NCBI GenBank assembly: GCA_022410635.1
Contig: JAJVDF010000260.1
Span: 145,465-209,464 of the forward strand
Length of the DNA stretch: 64,000 nt
Direction of reading: 5' to 3'
From: Tretioscincus oriximinensis
Taxonomy: Eukaryota > Chordata > Lepidosauria > Squamata > Gymnophthalmidae
The notes below the pieces were generated by a model. The model searched no databases, was not told the origin of the DNA, and saw only the letters and a list, made by a program, of their open reading frames with translations. Below, piece after piece: positions 1-10,271 of this stretch (position 1 is its first letter; each line of letters opens with the position of its first letter). A program made the translations under genes and the position numbers.

Positions 1-265
1 AGGGAACAGGAGGAGTGGGAGATAGGAGGACAGGGGGAAGAGGAGGGGAAATGAAGGTAAAAGGAGGAGAAAGAGAGGGAGGGAAAGGGAGAAGGAGGAC
101 AAGGGAACAGGCAGGGGGAGGGGGACAAGAACGAGAAGAGGAGTGGGGGAGAAAGGAGAGACAAGGAGAAGGGGAAAGAGGAGGAGAGGAAGGAAGGATG
201 AACCTGGGGAGGCGATGGGAAACAGGACTCATAGTCTCCAAAGCAGAAATCCTCCCACAGTTCTA
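1..265. repeat. Purine-rich (GGA/GAA) low-complexity tract
   Basis: The first 200 or so bases are nearly pure G and A on the + strand, with degenerate GGAGGA and GGGAGA motifs. No gene is supported here; the open frames reflect lack of T. Confidence 0.8.
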
Positions 266-394
266 GCTGCATGGAATCTGGTCGCTCTATGCATCGAGCT
301 CAGAAGCCTCGTTGTAACTTCCCCTGCTGCTGGGCTGGATCTGCCACCCAGAATATGTTTGGGGAGAGGTATTTGCGCAAGCACAATGCTTAGA

Positions 395-1070
395 GGGCCC
401 TTAAGATTATGGTTTACACTTTAAAAAAGGAATATAGCTTTGCCCCTTTAGTGGCTATAAAAAACAGGACACTTCCTCAGGTACAGCTTCTAATGCCTGG
501 AGTGGGAATCACTTTTTCAGACCCATTAAAGGGGGAAAACCTACTTAAGATGTTCACATTCCCTGCCATGACCAGTAGATGGGAGCACACAGGAGAAAGC
601 TGGAGGGGCGGGTGGGGGTTGTAGAAGGGCCCTTTCTAGGGGAGGGGAGCCTTCCTCTTGAAAATATCAGGGACCAGCTGCTAGCTAGAGCAATAAAACT
701 CACCACCCAGAAGGCTTTCTGGACTGATAACGGTTGGGTTTGAGTTTGAAAGATCTCCTTAAGACCATTTGTGCACTTGCTATGCTAAATATTAGTAAAT
801 CTGGATTTGCTTGATCTGCATTAAGCTTGATTTGCATTGGGCAGGCTGGGCAACATTATAACAGAGTGAAGGCATATTTACAATGCAGACTCCATGCACA
901 CCCCTTGCAGCTCGCCCATATCCAGATTATCTGCTGATGTGTAGACAGAAGTGGTGCCGATAAATATGGTCCCAGAACAGAGGACCCTTAGTACAGATCT
1001 GATTTGGATTACCACGAGTCCTCCACAGGTGACTACTGAGGTCCTTACTAGTTCTGGTGGGTGGTGTAGC
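395..1070. repeat. Interspersed repeat debris upstream of EMX1
   Basis: 395-545 resembles the TIR element best seen at 43857-44030 (GGAACC...CCCATTAAAG motifs). 730-1070 resembles a further dispersed family with relatives at 34000-34460 and 57290-57560 (shared motifs such as AAATCTGGATTTGC and GATCTGGATT). No coding content is seen. Confidence 0.4.
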
Positions 1071-1079
1071 AAGCATATC

Positions 1080-1475
1080 CTGTGAGGAATAGTTGAAGGA
1101 TCTGGGGAAATTTAGTCTGCAAAAAAAAGGAGAATGAGAGGAGACATGGTATCTCTCCTTACAGGTATCTGTAGCCTACGAGTATCTGAAGGGCTGCCAT
1201 AGAGCAGAGGGGCCAGCCCTAATCCCACTTGCACAGGAAAGGACTTGAAGCATCAGGATGAAGAATTAGGAAAAACTTTCTGACTGGAAGGGTAATAAAC
1301 TAGTGGAATTGGTTGCCAGAATCATTCGCTTTCGATGGCGGTTCTTAAACAAAGGCTGAGCTGCCATCTATCTGAGATGGTTTAGTGAATCCTGGATTGA
1401 AGAAGGAGCTGGGCGGACTCCATTAGCCTGGAGGTCCCTCTCAACTCTGATTCTCTGAACCAATGAACAAGGTTG
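1080..1475 (+). mobile_element. CR1 LINE 3' fragment
   Basis: The order of motifs is that of the CR1 3' end: GATCTGGGGA, GAGGAGACATGGTATCTC, GAAGGGCTGCCATAG, GGAATTGGTTGCC, TTTAGTGAATCCTGGATTGA and CCTCTCAACTCTGATTCT. It is truncated and has no open frame. Confidence 0.8.
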
Positions 1476-1477
1476 CC

Positions 1478-1795
1478 AGGAGGTGGTGAGTTCTCCCTCA
1501 TTGGAAGGCTTCAAACAGAGGCTTCCACAGCCATCGCTCTAACGAGGGCGGTTTAATGAATCCTAGATTGAAGAAGTGTGGACTAGATCAGAGATGTCAA
1601 ACTGGTGGCCCTCCAGATGTTCCTGAACCACAACTCCCAACATTCCATTCCACAGCAGTGTGCAGCTCACTCTGGTAAACCAAATGGAATTCTGGGAGTT
1701 GTGGTTCAAGAACATCTGGAGGGCCACCAGTTTGACATCTCTGGACTAGATGACCCCGGAGGTAGTTTCCAACTCTGTGATTCTATGTGCATTAA
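1478..1795 (+). mobile_element. Second CR1 3' fragment, interrupted by a hAT MITE
   Basis: CR1 sequence runs from GAGGTGGTGAGTTCTCCCTC through TTTAATGAATCCTAGATTGA to 1588 and resumes at 1744 with GATGACCCC and TTCCAACTCTGTGATTCTAT. The break is filled by the foldback element at 1589-1743. Confidence 0.8.
1589..1743. mobile_element. hAT-type foldback MITE (155 bp) with 8-bp target duplication
   Basis: The element starts CAGAGATGTCAAACTGG and ends with its exact inverse. The terminal inverted repeats are perfect over the first 33 bp, and about 60 bp match with a few mismatches. It is flanked by GACTAGAT at 1581-1588 and 1744-1751. An 8-bp duplication and CAG...CTG ends are diagnostic of hAT transposition. 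It has no coding capacity, so it was moved in trans. Confidence 0.92.
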
Positions 1796-2589
1796 GATCA
1801 AGAGGTGTTGGAAACCAACTTCTTTCCATTGCAGAAATAAGAGGCGTATTCTCATCCCCACTCTGAAAAAATTCATTGCCAACCCAGTCAGGCAGCTCAA
1901 GATCCTGGCAACCCCTCACAAAGCAGAAAGCAGGGAAATTTCTCTCAAGCCTGACTCAGGGGGTGGAAAGGGGGACACATGGCATGCCTTGGTTTTCTGG
2001 ATAACAGCAGAATACTGTTTTGACACGCCCATTTAATCCATCTTCCGTTTTGACCATTTGGATGGGGGGAAAACGACATTTTGCCAGAGTTTACATCATG
2101 CCCTCTGGCGCTGGCTAGTCTCATGCGTCTTCAAGAAAGTAGATTTCCAGAAAGCCATGGGATTAGTCTGGGGTCAGGATATCTAGCAAGGAAACATTCC
2201 GGGCCTGCCATAGTCTACACTGGCATGGGGATGAGAGGCTTTGGTCATCCCAGAGGTGTGGACGCGGGGAGGCCTTCTCAAAGGCAGCCCTTTGATCTTT
2301 CCTTGGGAGGTGAGTCAGGTACTTACATCTAGATGACTAATAAAGATGCCCCTGCTCCCTCTGGCCTTTGGACTGAGCGAATATTCCTTCCCTCTTGATT
2401 TGCGCTCCACTTTTCTGCATGTTTAATTGATGCACATTCACCCAGCCGCATCTCTTTCCCCTAGGCATTTCCCTCCACTTTGGAGAATTAACGCCTTCAC
2501 TTTAGCTGTTTTTCTCACATAGTTGATCCCTATGCCACATTTATATGTCCTTTGTTTTATCCTACACATCACTTTCCTATAAAGTCTTT

Positions 2590-3500
2590 TCCTGACGTTG
2601 GTCCCTTTGCATCTGAAGTCGCAGACGTGTCTATGAAAGCTCATGACGCCTGCCTTTCTNCTGTTAGGCTGCAGACACNCGCAGACACAAAAGATCTAAA
2701 CCCTGGGATCTTCCGGGGTTTTGCAGCCCTCACGGCGCTGCCACCTTGAAACTCGCTTTTCCCCCGCGTGTGTCCTGCATGGCTGAAGTTGAGCCCACGG
2801 AAGGCAGGTAAATCTTGCCCATTATGTGACGGGACTATCTGCCTCTCTCACACCTAATGCGTGCAGACGACAGGCGAACCCTTAAAGCCCAAAATAGGTA
2901 GTAAATCCTCCTTTTAGCCGCTGCTACAAAGCCCTGGACTCCCTCCTTGTAGGCACTCTCAGCATTCCTTAACTGTCCTGTTTAAACTTTTCGTATTATT
3001 CTTTAGCTGTGATCCGCCCCAAGACCCTCGGGTATAGGGAGGAATAGAAATGTAAATAAAAGGAACGAAGTAGTAATCCTGTTTAAGAAATAGAGGCTGC
3101 AGATACACCAGGATTTATGCCTGTATAGGAGCGCTGCATCCACACGAGGGGGTAAAAAGCGGGCTTAGCAGATCTTCCAGGCTTTACGCAGACGCCAGAC
3201 CCGTCTGCAGGGAAAGAAGCGGGTTACTGGTTTGCAGCTGCCTTGTTGCGGGTTTAATGAGAGCTGATTTTTCCCTACGTGTGTCCTGCTGCTGCATGGA
3301 CGGATGAGGTTATGCGAATAGAAGGGGGAAATAATGGCGACTATCTGCCAATCCCCGCACAGCAAGGCAAGAGACACCTGACTGGAGGAAAGACTTGTCT
3401 TGGACATTAAAGGGTTGAGGCTTCTTTCGTGCAGACGGACGGGCATCTGCTTAAACCCCGATATAGGTGGTAAATCCATCTTTTACCCCTCGTGTGTCTC
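2590..3500. repeat. GC-rich dispersed repeat (family P3), several partial copies
   Basis: Motifs TTTAATGAGAGCTGATTT, GGTAAATCC.CCTTTTA and CCTCGTGTGTCT recur at about 2660-2960 and 3165-3500, and again at 6390-6670 and, inverted, at 7925-8060. The unit often starts or ends with GCAGAC or GTCTGC, suggesting a terminal-inverted-repeat element. A fragment of the foldback SINE family (CTGAAG...CGTGTCTATGAAAGCTCAT) lies at 2610-2660. Confidence 0.5.
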
Positions 3501-3544
3501 CATCTGCTGTCGCCTTTATTAGCAGTCCAAATCAGATCTGTATT

Positions 3545-3830
3545 AAGAAGAAGAAGAAGAAGAACTTGGTTCTTATACCCCACTTTTCTCACCTTTCAAA
3601 GCGGCTTACAAGGATATATTTTGCCCGAAGGCTGACATTCTATCTTCCCCACCAGGCTGTGGTGGTTCCCACGTACCTACTTGCAGTCAGTTGCAATTTC
3701 TTGCAATTCATGCTTTCGTATAGCTGGGTTGGCTAGAGCTACAGGCAAGTGGAAGGTGCTCAGCCCTCCCCACGTCCTACACAGGGCTTCGAAAGCCCAT
3801 CTCCCAGGCGAGAGACGGAGTTTTAAGAGT
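3545..3830 (-). mobile_element. tRNA-derived SINE (Sauria-SINE-like)
   Basis: This is the inverse of the copies at 22846 and 27511. It has an AAG-repeat end at 3547-3563, then TATACCCCACTTTTCTC, CATTCTATCTTCCCCACC and finally the tRNA-like B box GGGCTTCGAAAGCCC region near 3785-3800. It is nearly full length. Confidence 0.75.
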
Positions 3831-3949
3831 TTTCTAATTTGAAGCAGTGGTAGATACTACTTTGGTAGCAGTGTCGTCTGCTCCAAATTAGGCAGCCACT
3901 CATCTACCCATCCACCAGTGAGCCTGGGCATGGTTGTCCCGAATGCGCA

Positions 3950-4112
3950 TTGAAGCACACATTGGCCGCATTCCTCACATCACTTATTTGTGCCACTATT
4001 GTTGGCTATTCCACAATAAAGCACTGTAGGGACCGATTTATTCCAGAATATTCACGCTTTGTTGTGGAATATCCAAGGATAGTGGAATAAATAAGTGATG
4101 TGGGGATGGAGC
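3950..4112. mobile_element. Palindromic MITE, family P2
   Basis: The outer arms read CATCACTTATTT and AAATAAGTGATG, with ATTCCACAATAAAGCA inside. It is one of about seven copies in the window; the whole unit folds on itself. Confidence 0.7.
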
Positions 4113-5100
4113 CATTGTCTCAGTTCTAATTCTGCCCATACTGATAAAGGCAAGTGCCCACTTCTGAATCAATCAAATCCGGATTTACTAATACAGATTT
4201 AGCCCGGGAACTGAGGAATACTAGAAAAGATGTTCTCCTAGGATTTAGGAAGTTGCCTTCAGCTGCATGAAGCAATTTGGAGACCCTGAGAAGATCAGCT
4301 GGATCAGGGAAATAGAGGAGTCCAGTTCTGGTCAGCTTCCAGGATTTGTGCTGAAAAAGAGGGAGAAAGGGGTGACATGTTGGAACTGAGTCTGAAGTCA
4401 CCTACAAGTGACAGGGAGGACTTCTCTGTAGTGGCCCCAGGCTACAGAATAATCTCAGTTTTAAAATGCATCAAGCATCATCACAGTATACATTCAGAAT
4501 ACATTTGAAGACGCTCCACTTTCAGGCAAAGTTTTAAAAGGTTAATTTTGTACTCTAGTTTTTATTGTTGTTAACAGCTCCTATACCTTCAGTTATAGGG
4601 CAAGTTAGAAGTGCAAACGAATAAATAAAGTTTGAAAATTTTAAAAATCCAGATACTCTGGAGAAGGAAGACAAGTCCAAATGACAGCAGGTGAAATCCA
4701 GTTTTGCACCCCAGTTTCAGCCAAAATGGCATAAATGTATCCACCGATTATTGAGAAAAGGAGCAACCCGTGTCTTAACTATAAGAACTGGCATGGATTG
4801 GGATGGGAGATACAGCAATGAATTAATTCATTCCCCTAAAGCTAAACACAACTGATCCTATATATAAGCTTTAGAAGTTGTTTGGAATCTTTGTGAAAAC
4901 TCTTCTGCAAGTTCGATTCAGGAGAAAGAGATTTTGCAGTGTTGACTGAAGTATTTAACTTTTTTGGGAAGCCCCAGAAAATGTTGGGAGGGGCAAGGAG
5001 ATGAAATAGATGGCATTGGCTGTTTTCTGTAATGGTTATCAATAAAAGAATGTTTTGCGTTTTACCAACAAGTCATCCAAAGTCCCCGTCTGACACCTGG
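4113..5100. other. Intergenic DNA without supported gene
   Basis: 4240-4640 contains degraded repeat sequence ending in a CTTCAGTTATAGGGCAAG motif seen in other LINE/SINE 3' ends in the window. The rest shows nothing recognisable. Open frames on either strand are short and have no family features. Confidence 0.4.
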
Positions 5101-5149
5101 ATTTAGGATCATAAGAACACGAAACGGGTCCTCTGGATCAGGTCACAAC

Positions 5150-5475
5150 CCATTTAGCCCAGCATCCTGACTCATCCTGACTTTCTAGAAGTCTTAAGTT
5201 AGTCGGTGGGTCATTGGTCTATGNAATTTATACTAGGATATATCTATGGATACTAGGATGGATGTCTGGATGTTGCCTCGAGGGCAGAGCAACAGGCAGG
5301 ACTCCTGAGATACCATTTGCAGGGAGTCATGAACAGGAGCATATTTTGCTTTCCTCTGTTCGGACTGCCCAGGAGCATCTGGTGGGCCTCTGTGTGAGAC
5401 AGAATGCTGGACTTGATGGGCTGTGGCCTGATCCAGTATGGCTCTTCTTATGTTCTTATGTTCTTATGTTCTTAT
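5150..5475 (+). mobile_element. CR1-clade LINE 3' end with TTCTTATG tail
   Basis: The sequence runs through GGATGTCTGGATGTTGCCTC, CCATTTGCAGGGAGTCATGA and GATGGGCTGTGGCCTGATCC and ends in four TTCTTATG/TTCTTAT units at about 5448-5475. The same family occurs at least ten times in the window in both orientations. Confidence 0.8.
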
Positions 5476-5479
5476 TTCA

Positions 5480-6390
5480 AAAAGAAGTGGTGGCAGCTGT
5501 AGCCTGGATAGCTTTAAGACAGGGTTAGACAAATCAATGGAAGCTAAGTGTATCAATGGATATTAGGATGGATCTTTTGATGCAGCCTCTGCGTAAGAGA
5601 CACCATTCTTGAAGTAGAGAATAGGGGAAGGTTTTGCATTCTTCTGCTTGTGATTCCAGGCACTATTGGGTGGGACTAAACGGAATTGAAGCAGCATCTC
5701 GGGAGCCTTCTACTTACCTAGAATTGGCCCATCCCACACAGGCTTCATTAACTACCAGCATAGGGAACCACCCACTTTCCTAAATCTTCAAGAAGAAGAA
5801 TGGTGGGCAGTTTGCTTGGTAAGAAGAGCCCTGTTGAATGGGGATACAAACCATCCAGTCCGGCNTCCCATCTCATNCAGCAGCCCACCAATGGCTTTTG
5901 GCATCTCCTGCAGCAGAAAAAGGCAAAACCTTCCCCTGCTCTTGACTCCCCCCTGCAAATGGCCTTTAGAGCTTATCTTACTTATCTCCCTAACCCGGAT
6001 TCCACACCTAGGCATCCATTCTAGCAGCCCCTNACATGTCCTCTGTGGTTTAANNGATACCCTGCTGGGTCAGCTCACAGTCCGTCCAATCCAGGAGCCT
6101 CACCTCGCCCAGGGGCCTTCCAGTTGCTTTGGGGCAATTCAGGCGGAAGAAAAACACAGAATTTCCACCTGCTCTGAACTTCGTTTCCATGGATCTTGTA
6201 TTCTGTCTTCATAAAGCCTTGGGGGTTTAGGGTNGGATAAAAAAATAATAAATAAATAAAATAAACAAACAAACAAGGGGCTTAGCCATCCGCATGCCAG
6301 TGTAGACTATGGCATGCAGATGGCAGCCCCCTATTCCGAGATCCATTCCGGGAGCTTCTCAGGGGCGACGGCTGGCCAATGAAGGTCTTG
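5480..6390. other. LINE-derived and unclassified intergenic DNA, with a palindromic-MITE fragment
   Basis: 5490-6200 holds further degraded copies of the TTCTTATG-tailed LINE family in both orientations (TTGATGCAGCCTCT, then the inverse near 5850-6020). An AAAT/AAAC-rich tract lies at 6240-6276. A partial P1 element is at 6285-6360 (GCCAGTGTAGACTATGGCAT). Confidence 0.45.
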
Positions 6391-7155
6391 GCTGCAGACA
6401 AACGCAGGATTGATGTCTGCATGGGGGCGCCTTCCTAATCGTTGCAAACCTGCTTTCTTCCGAGTTTAATGGGAGCTGATTTCTTTCAGATCTCATGGCA
6501 GTGGAACCCGGGTTTTGCCCTGCGTCTGCCGTGTGCCAAGGAGGTTCTGCGCACACGGCACCGCAGGAGGGGACGCAGGTGGCCNGTGCGCAACCCATGC
6601 AGACAGAGGGGCGACTCCTTAAAGCCCCCAATAGGCGGTAAATCCGCCTTTTAGCCCCTCGTGTGTCTGCAGCCTTTCCGTGGAGCCAGGCAGGGCCGGA
6701 GGAGGCTGGGGAGGGCAGAGGCGGAGGGGCCTCTGTTGATATTTGGGGAGCGGGGATCACTCAAGGGACCCCACCAAGGGAGAAGCGTAGTCATCGCGGG
6801 CTTTGCAGGCTTTCCCTTCGCCTTCTAGAGCTTTGGTGTTCCTTTGGCAGCCTCNTTCCTCCCTAGCAGTGCCTGGGACGCGTTGGTGTTCATTCCTTAC
6901 CTTCCGGCTGCGTGCAAAGGACTCCGCACTGCAGCCAGGACCGGGCCTGCGAGAGCTCCGGGACCTTCCCTTCCCCAGACTCCCTGGCGCATGCGGCCTC
7001 TGAAGCTTGTTGAAAAGGAGAAGGCAGAGGCACCGTGGAAAGGACGAGGCCCCGGGAGATGCCAAATTCGAAGCGAATTGATCTCCAAAGGGCGCACTAC
7101 ACTTTAGGGCTTGCATCCGTACATCGCTTACTTATTGCACTATCGGCGGCTTCCA
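6390..7155. repeat. P3 repeat copy followed by CpG-rich unique DNA
   Basis: 6390-6670 is a P3 copy with the small palindrome AGGCGGTAAATCCGCCT near 6633-6649 and CCTCGTGTGTCTGC at its end. 6680-7110 is GC- and CpG-rich without recognised repeats; open frames on both strands are composition-driven. I see no coding exon here. Confidence 0.4.
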
Positions 7156-7159
7156 CAAG

Positions 7160-7382
7160 GTCTGTCCCTCAGAATAGGAGCCTGCCAACCACATGCTAGT
7201 GTAGACTATGGCAGGCCCCGAATGGGGCCTGCCATAGTCTATACTAGCATGTGAATGGCCAAGCTGTGTCCCAAAATGTGANCCAGAATAAGGCTCCATA
7301 AAGCATGAATATTCTGCAATAAATCAGTCCACACAAGGCACCAGTTATAGTGGAATAAATAAGTGATGTGTGGGTGCAGCCA
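7160..7382. mobile_element. Adjacent P1 and P2 palindromic MITEs
   Basis: A P1 copy at 7160-7292 has a central hairpin (ACTATGGCAGGCCCC...GGGGCCTGCCATAGT). It is followed directly by a P2 copy at 7293-7382 (AATATTCTGCAATAAATC...GGAATAAATAAGTGATGTG). A further P1 fragment is at 7390-7450. Confidence 0.7.
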
Positions 7383-7454
7383 CGGGTATATCTTGGAACA
7401 GAGGCTTCCTATCAGCAAGCAAGTGTAGACTGCCGCAGGCCCCGAATGGTAACT

Positions 7455-8395
7455 CTAAGGGGGCTGACGTAGCCCCCAGTGGTATTCGGTGGGAAAGTTC
7501 CATTCCAAGATTTACGCCCAAATAAAGTGCAGGAGGCTCCTGTATTTATTTCTCCCTTGGATCTCTGCTTTTTTTTCTAACCTGCGTCGCTCCACCACCT
7601 CAAGGTCCGCCTGGAACATCCAGGCGCTTCCAGACCTTCCCTGGGTGGTTGTTGTGCCTCGTTCCTCAGCACGGCCAAGGGCAGCCAGCCTCCCCCGCTT
7701 GCAAAAGGGCGCCAGTCTCTAGGTACAAANAACGTGCAAAAAGAAAAAAAGAAAGAAAAAGGGATGCTTGTTCCTGGGCAGGGGGGATTTATGGTGGCAA
7801 CATTCTCTTGGGGGGAGCGGCGACTCTTCTATGCTCCTGTCAGGTGTCTCCCGTACTGCTTTGTGCTTGTGGGTCCCGATTGGTGGATTGTCGCCCTTCC
7901 CTTCCCCTCTGCTGGCACAACCTCGTCTGTGCAGGACACACGCAGNGGAAGAAGCGGGTTTCAGGCGGCCTCTGCCATGAGAGCTGGAAAAATCAGCTCT
8001 CGTTAAACCCTGCAGGTTCCAGAGAGCGCTCCCATGCCGACATCAGTCCTGCTTGTGGCTGCAGCCCAAGAGAAAGGGCCTTTCCCCGGCGAAATGCAGA
8101 GGGGAAAGGACCAGGAGGGGAAATCCCTGACCACACTTAAATTTTAATCCGGATTCAGGGCGGAAAACACGTCAAGAAATCAGCAATGCCTTTTCCCACG
8201 CTCAGAAGACCCACCTTTGCTTAGGATTATGGGGGAAAGAAAAATTCTATTCATTTTGCTGCTGAGTTGTGGTTTCCCCTCAACCTGCAAATTCTGAACG
8301 TGGACTGAGGGTGGAGTAAAATTTAGGTGTGGCCAAGACCTAAGAAGTAGCACGTAGACGTCAGGCTGCAACGCTGAGATCCAGCCCAGAATAAG
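7455..8395. other. Intergenic DNA with a partial inverted P3 repeat
   Basis: 7925-8060 contains an inverted P3 piece (GGAAAAATCAGCTCTCG). The other segments are moderately GC-rich and show no recognised gene, repeat or signal. Confidence 0.4.
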
Positions 8396-8397
8396 GC

Positions 8398-8572
8398 CCA
8401 TCCACACGGAGCCATGTTCTGAGTAACACCTCGGGACAGAGCATGGCTAACCACATGCCAGTGTAGACTGTGGCAGGCCCCATTCGGGGCCTGCCACAGT
8501 CTACACTAGCATGTGGTTAGAAGGCTCCTATTCCGANGAACAGCTCAGGATAAGGCTCCGTATGGATGGGGC
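8398..8572. mobile_element. P1 palindromic MITE
   Basis: The copy runs from CCCATCCACACGGAGCC to GGCTCCGTATGGATGGGG. The centre is GTGGCAGGCCCC ATTC GGGGCCTGCCAC. It is nearly full length, about 175 bp. Confidence 0.8.
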
Positions 8573-8924
8573 CCCTGTGGAATCACTGAGCGAATTTGCA
8601 CTGCTCCAGCGCCTTCCCCAAAACTCTGCACAGGGGTCGAGATCTCTGGCCCAGAAATAGCCCGGGAAATGGAAGCTCTTTTCACATTGGGTCGTCCGCC
8701 CGTCCGCCCGTGGCCAAGCCTCCCTCTGCGCCCTCCACCCCCGTCGCCTGGGCTCTGCAAATCAAGGGGCTGCAGAGAGTCTTCTGCATGGGTACCAGGC
8801 GTCCCGAACCACCCGGAGGTGGTCGATCCCCGTTGAAGAAGTCCTTCTCCTCTCCCAGATCCCACCTGAGGAAGGTTTACTCTCCAAGGAACCTATGTGG
8901 AAACCACAGGTCTGCCCTGAACCT

Positions 8925-9170
8925 GATTCTGGGGTATATCCCAGAACAGAGACCTGGTGTAGCGGATGGCAGACCCCGAATGCCAGGTAGATGGCAGGCT
9001 TTTATTCCGAGATATAGTCCAAAATAAAGACAGGGCTGAAAGGGCCGGAGTTCCATCAGCTCAGAATACGGTGTAGGCTATGGCAGGCCCTTTGGGCTCA
9101 TCCACATGCCAATGTAGCCCATGGCATATGGATGACAGGCCCCTTTTCCGAGGGGTAACCCGGAATAAGG
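8925..9170. mobile_element. Degraded P1 copies
   Basis: Two partial P1 pieces lie at about 8925-9030 and 9060-9175 (GGCAGGCTTTTATTCCGAG; GTAGGCTATGGCAGGCCC). Palindromy is incomplete. Confidence 0.55.
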
Positions 9171-9171
9171 G

Positions 9172-9296
9172 TGAATCCACACCTCACTTATTTATTCCAC
9201 TGTAATTCACATAATGAAGCATGGNTATTCTGGAATAGCCATGCTTCAAATAGTGGAATATCCAACTATAGTGGAATAAATAAGTGAGGTGTAAAT
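9172..9296. mobile_element. P2 palindromic MITE
   Basis: The arms CACCTCACTTATTTATTCCA and GGAATAAATAAGTGAGGTG are exact inverses, and the centre AGCATGGNTATTCTGGAATA folds back on ATAGCCATGCTT. Confidence 0.85.
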
Positions 9297-9557
9297 ACGT
9301 GCCTCGCTTCCCTCGGTTTCTGCGGGTTTTCAAGCAGCCCCAAAGCTTTCCTTGCGGTCCAGAGAAGAGCCTGGGCGGCCAACAGAGGCTCTGACCATTG
9401 GGTTTCAGTGGTGGGAGCGCAGAGTCGCCGGCTCTCAAGCTCTCAAGCTCCAATTTAAATCGGTTTCAGAACCGCCTTCCCCTGGCAATCGCGCTTTTCC
9501 CTTCCAGCACAGGGGGGCTCGTGGGAGGCCTGTGCAATGGGTGGGGGCAGAACTGGG

Positions 9558-9735
9558 GCTGCATCCACAGGGAGCCTTATCCTGGGCTGTCCCTCGGAAT
9601 AGAAGCCTACCAACCATAGGCTAGTGTAGTCTATGGCAGGCCGCGAATGGGGCCTGCCATAGCCTACCCTGGCATGTGGATGGCCAAGCTCTGTCCGAAG
9701 ATATAACCCAGAATAAGGCTCAGTGGGGATAGGGT
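9558..9735. mobile_element. P1 palindromic MITE
   Basis: This is a full-length copy with termini GCATCCACAGGGAGCCTTAT and GAATAAGGCTC, and centre CTATGGCAGGCCGCGAATGG against GGGGCCTGCCATAG. Confidence 0.8.
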
Positions 9736-9764
9736 GTGACGCAACGCCCTGTTCCAAGTTTTTG

Positions 9765-9935
9765 TAGGGTTCCAACTTAGATCTGGGGTAAAGCTTTGCC
9801 CCCTAAATGGACATAGAAGCGAGGAATTTCCTCCAGGTCAGCTTCATGAATTCAACATCTGGAAGGGGGAAGGGTGTAACTTTCCCACACCAATTAAAGA
9901 TGCAATGCTCCATCCCGGATTTTATAGGGAAGGCC
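9765..9935 (+). mobile_element. TIR MITE, family R4
   Basis: The copy starts AGGGTTCCAACTTAGATCTG and ends ATCCCGGATTTTATAGGG, resembling the well-preserved copy at 43857-44030. Confidence 0.55.
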
Positions 9936-10024
9936 TTTGCCATATGATAGCAAATATTCCGTAATATAATGAAAAAGGGGGAGAAATAAGGACGAATTCT
10001 CTCCGCTTTGCAAAATACATATAG

Positions 10025-10195
10025 AGGCCTTATTCTGGGTCACATCTTGGGACAGAACTTGGCCATCCACATGCCAGTGTAGACTATGGCAGGCCCCATT
10101 CGGGGCCTGCCAGAGTCTACACTAGCATGTGGTTGGCAGGCTCCTATTCCGAGAGACAGGCCAGAATAAGGTTCCGTATGGATGCAGCCTATTAT
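10025..10195. mobile_element. P1 palindromic MITE beside the assembly gap
   Basis: The centre is TATGGCAGGCCCC ATTC GGGGCCTGCCA. It ends GGTTCCGTATGGATGCAGCC about 27 bp before the N run; the palindromic neighbourhood may have helped break the assembly. Confidence 0.75.
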
Positions 10196-10221
10196 TATTC
10201 GGTTTAAGTTTGAGCATCTGT

Positions 10222-10271
10222 NNNNNNNNNNNNNNNNNNNNNNNNNNNNNNNNNNNNNNNNNNNNNNNNNN
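10222..10271. other. Assembly gap (50 N)
   Basis: A run of exactly 50 N separates a palindromic MITE (ending about 10190) from the start of the EMX1 CpG island. The true missing length is unknown. Open frames spanning it are artefacts. Confidence 0.98.

Noticed and set aside
1605..2036. A 143-codon + strand frame
   Set aside because: It begins inside the hAT MITE and runs through CR1 sequence.
1..10000. Sepiapterin reductase (SPR), expected upstream of EMX1 from mammalian gene order
   Set aside because: No sequence encoding recognisable short-chain dehydrogenase motifs was found on either strand; it may lie farther upstream.
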